A program made the translations under genes and the position numbers. Shown here piece by piece: positions 34,886-42,518 of a stretch of DNA of 64,000 nucleotides (the first letter of the stretch is position 1; the number at the start of each line of letters is the position of its first letter). The stretch comes from Terriglobia bacterium (GTDB taxonomy: Bacteria; Acidobacteriota; Terriglobia; Bryobacterales; Bryobacteraceae), in assembly GCA_020073305.1 (NCBI GenBank), contig JAIQFK010000033.1, forward strand, positions 1-64,000, read 5' to 3'. The notes under the pieces were generated by a model. That model ran no database searches. It had not been told where the DNA came from and saw nothing but the letters and a program-made list of their open reading frames with translations.

Positions 34886-36049
34886 TTAACCAAAAAGGGA
34901 AAACTTTTTCTTTCCACCCTTGTCATCGGGTTGAATTCCAGCGACTTTGATAGCCATGCGGTTCAGTTCCTTGCCCAGCCTGCTGTTGGGGGGCAACAGC
35001 GAGCCTTCCGAATAGGATTCATAAAGCGACGGATAATCGTTGGGCAGGGTGGCGAACACCGGCAGCGACATCATTTTCTCCAGCTCATCCGGAGTCACGT
35101 CCAGCCGCTGAGGCATTCGATTCAGCACCAGGCGCAACCGCTCGCGCCCATATCCGACATTCGAAAGCGTCTGTATGATCTGCTTGGACTGGTGCAACGC
35201 CGGTACGTCCAGCGTGGTGACCAGGTAGGTTTCGTCGATCTCGTCCAGCGCGTTCATCGCCGTCAGGTTCAGGCTGCGGCCCAGATCCACGATCGAGAAA
35301 TCGTATTGGCCCCGTGCGAAGGTGAGCATGTTCTGCACCTGTTCCTGATTGGGTTGCTGCTTGGAGGGCAGCGCCGGCGGCGCGGCGATGATTTCCAACC
35401 CCGGCAGCCCGTTGGAAATCAATGCATTCCAGTAACTCTGATCCAAACGGTGCAGATTGTTCATGGCATCCAGCACCGAATACGGGGACTTCGTTTTCAT
35501 CAGAAACCGGATCATCCCCACGTCGAGGTCGAGGTCGACCAGGAGAACATGCTTTCCCTGCCTCCCCAGTTCGGCCGCGGTGTGGCAGGAGATGGTGGTG
35601 GCGCCACAACCCCCTTTGGCCGAGAGGAAGCCGATCACTTTGCCTTTTTGCCGCAGCCGCTCCTTGGTCTTGTTCCGCTCCGCGGACTTGCGTTCGAGCG
35701 CCTGCTGGAGATTGCTCTTCAACGGGGGATGCAGAAATTCGTGCGCCCCCGCCCGTAACGCGCTCAGGATCAGCTCCGGCTCTGCCGTATTGTGGAGCGC
35801 GATTACCATGGGATCGGCGGAACCGGCTTTGATCCGGCCGACTACATGTTCCATGGGTTCCCGAAGCTTCATGACCTCGAGGATCATGACCTCCGGGCGA
35901 AGCCGCTCCACCTTGTCCAGGAACTCCCCGAGATCGCCCAGCTCGTGCTGTTCGATGAGCAGGCGTACCGGTAGTTCCTGCAATGTGGCGTGGACTTCGT
36001 CCCACAGCTCTTTGGTCTCGATGACTAAGCCAATCGTCAGGGGATACAC
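34886..36049 (-). CDS. cpaE: CpaE/TadZ-like localisation protein
   Basis: A 387-residue protein with an N-terminal receiver-like domain (about 1-125, no clear phosphorylated Asp motif in the usual order) and a C-terminal MinD/ParA ATPase. The deviant Walker A motif is FLSAKGGCGATTISCH, followed by VLLVDLDLDVGMIRF and the Walker B-like DFSIVDLGRSLN. TadZ proteins place the pilus machine at a cell pole. Start GTG at 36049, preceded by GAGG. It lies in the Tad operon between cpaC and cpaF. Confidence 0.9.
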   Translation of the reverse strand: MYPLTIGLVIETKELWDEVHATLQELPVRLLIEQHELGDLGEFLDKVERLRPEVMILEVMKLREPMEHVVGRIKAGSADPMVIALHNTAEPELILSALRAGAHEFLHPPLKSNLQQALERKSAERNKTKERLRQKGKVIGFLSAKGGCGATTISCHTAAELGRQGKHVLLVDLDLDVGMIRFLMKTKSPYSVLDAMNNLHRLDQSYWNALISNGLPGLEIIAAPPALPSKQQPNQEQVQNMLTFARGQYDFSIVDLGRSLNLTAMNALDEIDETYLVTTLDVPALHQSKQIIQTLSNVGYGRERLRLVLNRMPQRLDVTPDELEKMMSLPVFATLPNDYPSLYESYSEGSLLPPNSRLGKELNRMAIKVAGIQPDDKGGKKKFSLFG

Positions 36050-36075
36050 TTCAAAACCTCAACTGCGAACAACAT

Positions 36076-37716
36076 CTACTGGCTCGCTCCAGTTCCTCCT
36101 CCAGTGTGCGGCGCCGCCGTTGGAGCTGACGGCGCGGCTGGTGTCGTGGGTTGCGTCATCGGTTGTGGCGCTTGTCCCGGCTGCGTCAACATGGGCACAA
36201 ACTGAATCTGCGGCTGCGTCTGTCCCTGTGAAGACGGTAGTGCTTTCTGGCTTTGAATCAGGTCTTCGACCGGCACGGTGTCTTGCGTCGGTTTGGCCGG
36301 TACCGGACCGGTAACGTCGATCCCCGGAGTCCTGGGAGGGTCTGTCCTGGCGCCCTTCAGGAAGGGGGTCGCGAATTTCACCTCGGGCGGGTTCTGGCCC
36401 TTCGGCACGGGCCGCACCAGCTCCGGCGTCACCAGCACCATAAGCTCCGAGTTGCTCTTCTGTATGGTGCGCGACTGGAACAGTTTGCCCAGCAGCGGAA
36501 TATTCCCCAGACCGGGCACTTTGCTCAAGGCCTCGGTCGTGCGGTTGTCCAGCAGTCCGCCGATGGCGAAGCTCTGGCCGCTTTCCAGCTCGATTTCGGT
36601 CTTCACGCGCCGCGTGGCCAGCGCCGGGATGTTGAATCCCTGGAACACCAGGCCATTGGCAAAATCCAGCGAACTGACTTCCGGCGCTACCTCCAAACGG
36701 ATGGTTCCGCGCGGTGTGATGATCGGAGTGAAGTTGATGCGCACGCCGAACTCACGGAACTGAATGGTCACCGCTCCCAAACCTCCGCCTCCGCCCTGCA
36801 GCGTGGGATACGGGAACTCGCCACCAGCGAGGAAGCTGGCGGTCTTGCCGTTGATGGCCAGTACGTTGGGTTCGGCCAGAATCTGCAACACGTTCTTGGA
36901 TTCCAGCGCCTTGATGGTCGTCGCCAGATTGAGGTCGGGACGGAACAGAAACACGTTGAGCAGATCGCCGTAAGTGACCTGCGTGGGTGACCCCGGATTC
37001 GTAACCAAATTCGGCGGGCTGAACTGGCCGGTCGTTATGCGGCCGATGGTGTTCGTGGCCCCCGTGCTGAGAATGTTGATTCCCAAATCCTGCGCGTAGG
37101 AACGGTCTACGTCGGCGAACCGCACCTTGAGCAGAATCTGAGCCTCCGTGGGCGGAACGCTGACGTGCAGCAGGTTCACCGTCTTCCCCGACAGGGTCGA
37201 TACAATGGCGGCGGCGCGTTCGGCACTGGTGAGATCCTTGGCGGTGCCGCGCAGGAATGCCGTATCGTTCTCGAACGAGACTCGCAGGTCCTGGCCGGCC
37301 AGCTCGCGGTCAAGTTGTTGTTGGATGGCGGCGACTTTGGTGTTGCTAGGCCGCACCGTCAGATCGAAGAAGAGCCGGTTGCCGCCCTGCTGCCATATGA
37401 TGATGCTGGTCTCGCCTACCGCCTTTCCATTCACCAGAACTTCACGGGGGTTGACGGCCAGCGCCTCGGCCAGCTCACCATTACCCACCGAGACGCGCTG
37501 GATGTTGACCGGGCTGTCGACGACTAACGACTTGCCCACCGTCACAAACAGATCGCGCGCAGCCTGCGAGTGCATTTCCTGCGCGGCGGCGGCCGTTTGC
37601 GTCGGCATGGCGGCGACCGCGGCGGGCAGCGCCGCGTCAGCCGCGGAAGCCAGCGGCGTCAGGCACGCGCCTAACAGGCAGCTCCCTACGCTTCGAAGGA
37701 GTTTTGAGAATGTCAT
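36076..37716 (-). CDS. cpaC: Tad pilus secretin CpaC/RcpA
   Basis: A 546-residue outer-membrane secretin. A signal peptide (1-25) precedes the N-terminal pilus-secretin domain (VGKSLVVDSPVNIQRVSVGNGELAEALAVNPREVLVNG), a BON-like segment, and the secretin channel with the conserved ends VRINFTPIITPRGTIRLEVAPEVSSLDFANG and LVTPELVRP. The C-terminal 90 residues are Pro/Gln/Thr-rich and disordered-looking, longer than usual. Its ATG overlaps the cpaB stop (ATGA). Confidence 0.93.
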   Translation of the reverse strand: MTFSKLLRSVGSCLLGACLTPLASAADAALPAAVAAMPTQTAAAAQEMHSQAARDLFVTVGKSLVVDSPVNIQRVSVGNGELAEALAVNPREVLVNGKAVGETSIIIWQQGGNRLFFDLTVRPSNTKVAAIQQQLDRELAGQDLRVSFENDTAFLRGTAKDLTSAERAAAIVSTLSGKTVNLLHVSVPPTEAQILLKVRFADVDRSYAQDLGINILSTGATNTIGRITTGQFSPPNLVTNPGSPTQVTYGDLLNVFLFRPDLNLATTIKALESKNVLQILAEPNVLAINGKTASFLAGGEFPYPTLQGGGGGLGAVTIQFREFGVRINFTPIITPRGTIRLEVAPEVSSLDFANGLVFQGFNIPALATRRVKTEIELESGQSFAIGGLLDNRTTEALSKVPGLGNIPLLGKLFQSRTIQKSNSELMVLVTPELVRPVPKGQNPPEVKFATPFLKGARTDPPRTPGIDVTGPVPAKPTQDTVPVEDLIQSQKALPSSQGQTQPQIQFVPMLTQPGQAPQPMTQPTTPAAPSAPTAAPHTGGGTGASQ

Positions 37717-38594
37717 TGGTTCACCTCCGAACCCGAGGGAAATTTCGATTCGACGCGCTTGGCGCCGTTAATGACTTCAACACTGATGGGGGGAGCCTGC
37801 CTGGGTGGCTCGGCCTTGGGCGCCGGAAGCGTCACGCGCGCCGTCACCGGACGCGGCTTCGGCGCCGGCTCGGGCGGTTTGGCCATGCCCCCGAACAGGG
37901 TGGACAGTGCGATTCCGTTCGTCTTGGTGGTCTCGGTGTCGAGCGGATTGCGCAATACCAATTGGATGCGGGTCTCGTTGCTCGCCAGGCTCAGGATTTC
38001 CGCCTGATCCGGTGTCACCAGCAGGTTCACCACCTGCACTTGCACCGGCTTGCCCTCGGCGTCCTTCTGGAAATTCTGTCCGGCGGACAGAACCTCAATG
38101 TTCTGCAGAAGGGTCTTGGAAACCGTGCCCGTGGCAGTCGCGGCGCCCGGAGGATTGCCCGAGATCAGAATGTCGACACGCATTCCCGGCACGACGAATC
38201 CGGCCACGCCTACCACTTCGTTGACGCGCACGGCAACCGCGCGCATCCCGGCGGGGATCGTGGCCGCGAGACCCGCTCCCGCGCCCTTCGGCGCCAGGCG
38301 GTTCTCGAGGACCGGCTCGCCCTCATAAATCGCGGCCATCACGCCACGCCCGACAACGTCTTCTTTACGAAGCACAGAGCCCTTCGGCAGCACGCCGGGC
38401 CAGTCTCCGAGCTTGAGATCGGAATCCCGGATCAGGGTCCCCAGCTCCATGGTGCGGGCGGCGACGATGACCTGAGTGGTCGGTTGCTTGGCGTTGGCCG
38501 TCACCCGCGAAGCAATGAGCCGGTACAGCAACAAGCTCGCTCCCGCGGAAACGACAAACGCGAAGATAAGCACAGAAAACAAACGCTGGTTCAT
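37713..38594 (-). CDS. cpaB: Tad pilus assembly protein CpaB/RcpC
   Basis: A 293-residue protein with one N-terminal membrane helix (LFSVLIFAFVVSAGASLLLYRLI), a SAF domain (VIVAARTMELGTLIRDSDLKLGDWP) and an RcpC/CpaB core (VAVRVNEVVGVAGFVVPGMRVDILIS, VVNLLVTPDQAEILSLASNE). A Pro-rich C-terminus follows. CpaB supports the secretin in the periplasm. AAGGTG precedes its ATG; it lies 135 bases after flp2 and overlaps cpaC. Confidence 0.92.
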   Translation of the reverse strand: MNQRLFSVLIFAFVVSAGASLLLYRLIASRVTANAKQPTTQVIVAARTMELGTLIRDSDLKLGDWPGVLPKGSVLRKEDVVGRGVMAAIYEGEPVLENRLAPKGAGAGLAATIPAGMRAVAVRVNEVVGVAGFVVPGMRVDILISGNPPGAATATGTVSKTLLQNIEVLSAGQNFQKDAEGKPVQVQVVNLLVTPDQAEILSLASNETRIQLVLRNPLDTETTKTNGIALSTLFGGMAKPPEPAPKPRPVTARVTLPAPKAEPPRQAPPISVEVINGAKRVESKFPSGSEVNQ

Positions 38595-38729
38595 TTTTCA
38601 CCTTTCAAAAAACTCATCAAGCCGGGTTGGCCGGCGCTATCAGCTCTTGGCGGCTGACGGGGGTCTTGGATCTCCCATTCCAAAACCACATGACCGAACT
38701 GGCGGACCTCGAGTTCCGGTTAGGAAACG

Positions 38730-38906
38730 TTAACTCGCAGAGGTATTCGCGGCTCCGAGCCGGCTGTTCGCTGTAATCCAGATCCCCGAAAGGCTACCGC
38801 CGGAGTTCACAAACAGCGCCGCGGTCGCAAGACACACGAACGCCACCAGCAAGGTGTACTCAATCAGGTCCTGAGCCTGCTCATCCTTCAAAAATTGTTT
38901 CAGCAT
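38730..38906 (-). CDS. Flp/Fap-type prepilin, second copy
   Basis: A 58-residue Flp pilin with a short basic-acidic leader (LKQFLKDEQA) and the pilin core QDLIEYTLLVAFVCLATAALFV. The predicted CpaA cleavage lies before QDLIEY, with Glu at +5 and Tyr at +6, but the residue before it is Ala rather than the usual Gly. AGGA precedes the ATG at 38906; the longer open frame to 39065 has no pilin features and is discarded. It is paralogous to the copy at 39116-39301 and shares the tail ending NTSAS. Confidence 0.88.
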   Translation of the reverse strand: MLKQFLKDEQAQDLIEYTLLVAFVCLATAALFVNSGGSLSGIWITANSRLGAANTSAS

Positions 38907-39079
38907 TGGGTCCTTTCTCCTTAGTCCTAAAATTGAAACATGGCCCGCTCGTGACACCGCATACAGCCGATGGCCCGTCCGGCTCGTGAATAGCTGGCGG
39001 ACGCTGGCGCAACAGCCGTTGTAATGCGTGCACGTTCCTAACTCCCCGTCGTTCTCCAGTCTCAAACTTCAAATAAAGC

Positions 39080-39106
39080 GGAGGGACGTGGGTTTGACGT
39101 CCCTCC
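39080..39106 (-). terminator. Strong stem-loop after the first pilin gene
   Basis: GGAGGGACGT (39080-39089) pairs perfectly with ACGTCCCTCC (39097-39106) around a 7-base loop, 9 bases after the pilin stop and followed on the minus strand by GCTTTATTTG. It could terminate most transcripts or protect the pilin mRNA, giving more pilin than downstream assembly proteins. Confidence 0.65.
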
Positions 39107-39115
39107 ACTGAACAG

Positions 39116-39301
39116 TTAGCTGGCAGAGGTGTTGGCAGCGGCCAAACGTGAGTTCGTGGCGCTCCAAATGCCGCCCACGCTACCACCGGCGCTAATGAAC
39201 AGCGCGGCGGAGGCGAGGCACACGAAAGCCAGAAGCAGCGTGTATTCGATCAGGTCCTGACCTTGTTCGTCCTGGATGAAGTTATACAGAAACGTCTTCA
39301 T
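39116..39301 (-). CDS. flp: Flp/Fap-type prepilin, first copy
   Basis: A 61-residue major-pilin candidate with leader MKTFLYNFIQDEQG and core QDLIEYTLLLAFVCLASAALFI. Cleavage after Gly with Glu at +5 and Tyr at +6 is the canonical Flp pattern for the CpaA peptidase. AAGGAG lies 9 bases before the ATG. The ATG overlaps the stop of the preceding membrane protein gene (ATGA), though a separate promoter is likely. A strong stem-loop follows it. It is probably the main fibre subunit. Confidence 0.92.
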   Translation of the reverse strand: MKTFLYNFIQDEQGQDLIEYTLLLAFVCLASAALFISAGGSVGGIWSATNSRLAAANTSAS

Positions 39302-40977
39302 GATGGTTCACTCCTTGGGTGTGGTTTTGTGATCGTCAGATCACTGGTTTGGGATTTCGTGATCTTGCGATCACGATCTTTTCCGCCGTTTGTGGCAACG
39401 GAAACTTGTTCAGCGCCGCCGGTGCGGTCCTCGGTCGACCGGAACACGATGGCGACCCCGTCGTCATAGACGGGACGCCAGTGCCGGGATTCCTTGAGGG
39501 CGCCCGCGAGCGCTGCCTTCGGCGACAGGAGGATGGTATTCACGTGATACTGCCCCAGGCTCTTCTCCCAGTCGTATCTCACGTTCATCACGCTCTGATA
39601 CTTCTCGTTGAAGGGGGTGCCGTAAAAATCACTCCTGCCGTCGATGAAAACTCGTTCGGATGGATAAAGGCGGTAAATGAGATAGCCGCCCCACTCGTCA
39701 TCCGTGAAAATAACTTCCGGTGAGCCGGACTGGCGCAATACTTCGATGGCCTTGGCGGGATAGCGCTTGGCATCGTACTCGGCCCGGCACTTGGCGGGCG
39801 CATTCGGCGCGTAGAACAGCGCCGCCAGCAGCCCAATCCCCGCGGCGCTGGTCAAATGCAACCGCGCTATGGAATCGGTGGAACCAAAATCCTTCGCGTA
39901 TTCTCCGAATTTCACCGCGCTCTGGCGGATCCAGGCGGCGACATCTTTCGCCGGCAGTTCGTTCAGCAGGCTCTGCAGCATCTCGGCGACCAGAGGAGCG
40001 GCCACGATCATGAAGATCGGCTCGTTGCGAACGACTACCAGGGCCAGGTGCGCCCAGCCGGCCAGAAGAATGCTGTAGGCAAACCGGCGGCGGTACAGGT
40101 TCCAGACCGCGGCGCCCAGCGCCAGAATCAGCATCGGCTCGAAGTACGAGGCCACCGGATTGTGAAAATCGAACGACTGGAACTCGACAATGTTCCGGTA
40201 CTGATAGCCGTCGCCCAGGAACGCAAGAATGTGCTGGTGCAGATGATAGAAGTACGGATTGACAAACGTCATCGCAAAGCACCCAGCGGCCGTTATCAGA
40301 TAGGGCACGCTGCGGCGAAGAGCAGGCTGCCGGCGGCCGGCGTCTGACGTGAACACAGCGTCTGCGATTTCACCCGCTGCGTACGCGCCGGTCAGGGCAA
40401 TTCCGAGGAAAAATCCGCCGTGCAGATTGGTCCACAGCACCGTCAGCACGGGCAGCCACCACAGCAGCCGGACGTTTCCGTCTTTCACGCGCTCCAGGAT
40501 GGAGTAGAAAATCACCGTGAACAGCATGGTGAACAGGTGCGGTCTGGCCAGCCAGTGAATGGCCGTGCCACCCGTAACCAGAACCATGAGAGCGACCGCC
40601 AGCAGCGGATTGCCGCACTTGCGGCACGTGAGGCGAAAAAGCAAAACCGAGGTGATGCACACCACCACGACACTCGCGAGGATCACCGCCTCCATGCCCG
40701 CGCGCTGGTGCATCCAGCCGAACACGACGTCCCACAGCCATTCCCATGCAAACCACGGCTGCCCGGCGCGCGTGTACGAGAACATGTCCTCGTGCGGCAC
40801 ACGGCCATTCGCCATGATCCATTCGCCCGTGCGCACGTGCCAGCCGGTGTCGCCATCGCCCAGCATGCCCGTGGCTCCGCCCATTCTGAGGAACAGAAAC
40901 GCGATCGGCATGAGGAACGCCGCATCCGTCAGCGACGGCAGCAGGCGAACGGCGAAATGGGGTTTGGGCGCGTCCAT
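39298..40977 (-). CDS. Polytopic membrane protein, GT-C-like, at the head of the Tad locus
   Basis: A 559-residue protein with about 10 membrane helices and a soluble C-terminal domain. The first loop holds GDGDTGWHVRTGEWIM, an acidic loop as in GT-C glycosyltransferases, and the soluble end has TDDEWGGYLIYRLYPSERVFIDGRSDFYG. It could glycosylate pilins or envelope lipids, but no family can be fixed. The final 40 or so codons (DRDRKITKS..., LTITKPH) run through a pair of palindromic repeats and the flp ribosome site, so they may be an accidental extension. Its stop overlaps the flp start. Confidence 0.75.
   Translation of the reverse strand: MDAPKPHFAVRLLPSLTDAAFLMPIAFLFLRMGGATGMLGDGDTGWHVRTGEWIMANGRVPHEDMFSYTRAGQPWFAWEWLWDVVFGWMHQRAGMEAVILASVVVVCITSVLLFRLTCRKCGNPLLAVALMVLVTGGTAIHWLARPHLFTMLFTVIFYSILERVKDGNVRLLWWLPVLTVLWTNLHGGFFLGIALTGAYAAGEIADAVFTSDAGRRQPALRRSVPYLITAAGCFAMTFVNPYFYHLHQHILAFLGDGYQYRNIVEFQSFDFHNPVASYFEPMLILALGAAVWNLYRRRFAYSILLAGWAHLALVVVRNEPIFMIVAAPLVAEMLQSLLNELPAKDVAAWIRQSAVKFGEYAKDFGSTDSIARLHLTSAAGIGLLAALFYAPNAPAKCRAEYDAKRYPAKAIEVLRQSGSPEVIFTDDEWGGYLIYRLYPSERVFIDGRSDFYGTPFNEKYQSVMNVRYDWEKSLGQYHVNTILLSPKAALAGALKESRHWRPVYDDGVAIVFRSTEDRTGGAEQVSVATNGGKDRDRKITKSQTSDLTITKPHPRSEPS
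39329..39374. repeat. Two tandem palindromes upstream of flp
   Basis: GTGATC-GTCA-GATCAC at 39329-39344 and GTGATC-TTGC-GATCAC at 39359-39374 are two perfect 6-bp inverted repeats with 4-base loops, exactly 30 bases apart. They lie 28 bases before the flp start on the minus strand and are read through as the tail of the membrane protein. They could be RNA hairpins or paired binding sites on one DNA face. Confidence 0.6.
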
Positions 40978-41106
40978 CTTATTCCGCCCTGGCCGTTATC
41001 GTGACGGCGCGCCAAGTCTCACCGCAGGCAGAATGGTTCCGCGCGGCCGGCAGGAGACGGCCGTGGGGTGCGGAATGTGCTCTGCGTTGCGACATAGAAA
41101 GACCCG

Positions 41107-41484
41107 TTAAACCTGAAGATTTCCTGCCCCAGCTCCGATTTCCTCAAATTGAGCCAGTGGGTTCACATATTCCGTGAATTTCATTTGACTCACACTAAAC
41201 GCGATCTGAAAAGGCTGGCCCTTGTCATCAGAAATTCGCACAACCGTCGCCTGGCAGTGGATGCATTTCCGGCCAAAAACCGGGTTTTCAGGCAACTCGA
41301 TTTCCACCGTCACGACTTCGCCCACGCGTAACTGTCCGGCCGCGCCGCCGTCGCTGCAAAACATCAGCACGCCATTGCGGCTGATATTTTGCGTGACACC
41401 ACGCAGTCCCTGCGGCCAACTCTTCATCGGGGCCACATGACATTTGAGCTGAACATCCATTCGCGGGCTCTCTCGCCTATTCAT
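41107..41484 (-). CDS. PilZ domain protein, probable cyclic di-GMP receptor
   Basis: A 125-residue stand-alone PilZ protein. RRESPR near the start supplies the RxxxR motif and QNISRNGVLMF the N-x-S-x-x-G motif. The barrel strands (GEVVTVEIELPENPVF, CQATVVRIS, FQIAFSVSQM) follow, with a C-terminal extension of about 20 residues. It sits between the Tad locus and a response regulator, so it may link cyclic di-GMP to pilus activity; this is inference. It is divergent from the regulator gene across 248 AT-rich bases. Confidence 0.87.
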   Translation of the reverse strand: MNRRESPRMDVQLKCHVAPMKSWPQGLRGVTQNISRNGVLMFCSDGGAAGQLRVGEVVTVEIELPENPVFGRKCIHCQATVVRISDDKGQPFQIAFSVSQMKFTEYVNPLAQFEEIGAGAGNLQV

Positions 41485-41640
41485 GCGATAAAATTCAGAT
41501 ACTCCAGCAATTTAAATACTTAGAGCGCTCGCAAGCAATACCGAAAATAGATGGTAGCCTTCTGTACACGAAGGTTAGCCGGCCAGCGTGCCTGATCTGC
41601 TTGCAGGCTGCCGCAGCGGCTTGAGCCATAGTATTTTTCC

Positions 41641-41669
41641 ATAATTATTTCGTAATTATCGCGAAATTA
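41641..41669. promoter_or_regulatory. AT-rich imperfect inverted repeat upstream of the response regulator
   Basis: TAATTATTTCG (41642-41652) faces CGCGAAATTA (41660-41669) in a strongly AT-rich patch that contrasts with the GC-rich surroundings. It lies about 65 bases before the regulator ATG and could be an operator or UP-type element for the divergent pair. Confidence 0.4.
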
Positions 41670-41732
41670 AAAAAAACTTCAAAAAAGTACTAGCTTTATG
41701 GATAACAGCGATGATATTCTGACCTACGAATT

Positions 41733-42482
41733 ATGACACGCACGCTTCTCTTCAGTGATGAACCCATTTTGGCCAGGGGTTTAGAATCTGTTCTGGCCAG
41801 CGTAGATGGCTTTCAATTGACAGGCGTCTGCTCTCACACCGCCAGGCTCAAAGAGATCCTGGATGGCGGCGAGCCCGATATCCTGTTGATCGATCTGACC
41901 TCGGACGTCACCTTTAGCATCCTGAGCGAGCTTAAAAAAGCTTCGGTAAATGCGAAAATCGTGCTGTGGGTGCATTCGATCTCAACCGAGCTGGCACTGC
42001 AGGCCATGGCGCTCGGCGTTCGCGGAATTCTGCGAAAAACGCTGCCGTCAGAGCTGTTGATCAAGTGCCTCCAACGCGTAAATGAAGGCGAATTTTGGTT
42101 TGAAAAGGCGCTGACCGACAGTTTCCTTTCGGCCAAGCGAATCGCCCTCACCAAGCGCGAAGGCCAACTGGTCAGCCTCCTCAGCCAGGGACTAAAGAAC
42201 AAAGAAATCGCCTCCATGCTGCTGATCTCGGAAGGGACCGTGAAGGTTTATTTGTCGCGGCTTTTCCAGAAAGTCGGCGTGAAGGACCGTTTCGAACTGG
42301 CTCTGTATGGTCTGAAGAACCTGACCACGGGCCACGGCACATTGGAAAAGGCACCGACCGCGCCTTCGGATCGCACGTCGATGCCGGAATCGCTGCCGCT
42401 GCAGGACCTGCGCGCGCTATTTCTCGAGAAGTCTTCCCTGCGCATGTCCACGCCGCCTACCCGGCTTCGGAACGCGAGTTAA
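41733..42482 (+). CDS. NarL/FixJ-type response regulator with C-terminal extension
   Basis: A 249-residue regulator. The receiver domain has the acidic pair D9/E10, the phosphorylated D54 (LLIDLTSD) and K102 (LRKTLPSE). A LuxR-type helix-turn-helix follows (LTKREGQLVSLLSQGLKNKEIASMLLISEGTVKVYLSRLFQKVGV). About 50 extra residues follow the usual end. No histidine kinase is adjacent. The ATG lacks a strong ribosome site. The TonB-like gene follows 36 bases later and is probably co-transcribed. Confidence 0.9.
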   Translation: MTRTLLFSDEPILARGLESVLASVDGFQLTGVCSHTARLKEILDGGEPDILLIDLTSDVTFSILSELKKASVNAKIVLWVHSISTELALQAMALGVRGILRKTLPSELLIKCLQRVNEGEFWFEKALTDSFLSAKRIALTKREGQLVSLLSQGLKNKEIASMLLISEGTVKVYLSRLFQKVGVKDRFELALYGLKNLTTGHGTLEKAPTAPSDRTSMPESLPLQDLRALFLEKSSLRMSTPPTRLRNAS

Positions 42483-42518
42483 CTCCGGCACCACTTCCCC
42501 ACGGGAGAGTGAGAAGTC

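Noticed and set aside
31839-35758. Long plus-strand open frames opposite the Tad genes (for example 32171-33154, 33254-34456, 34457-35758)
   Set aside because: They are His/Arg/Gln-rich antisense readings of tadC, tadB, cpaF and cpaE, without recognisable domains.
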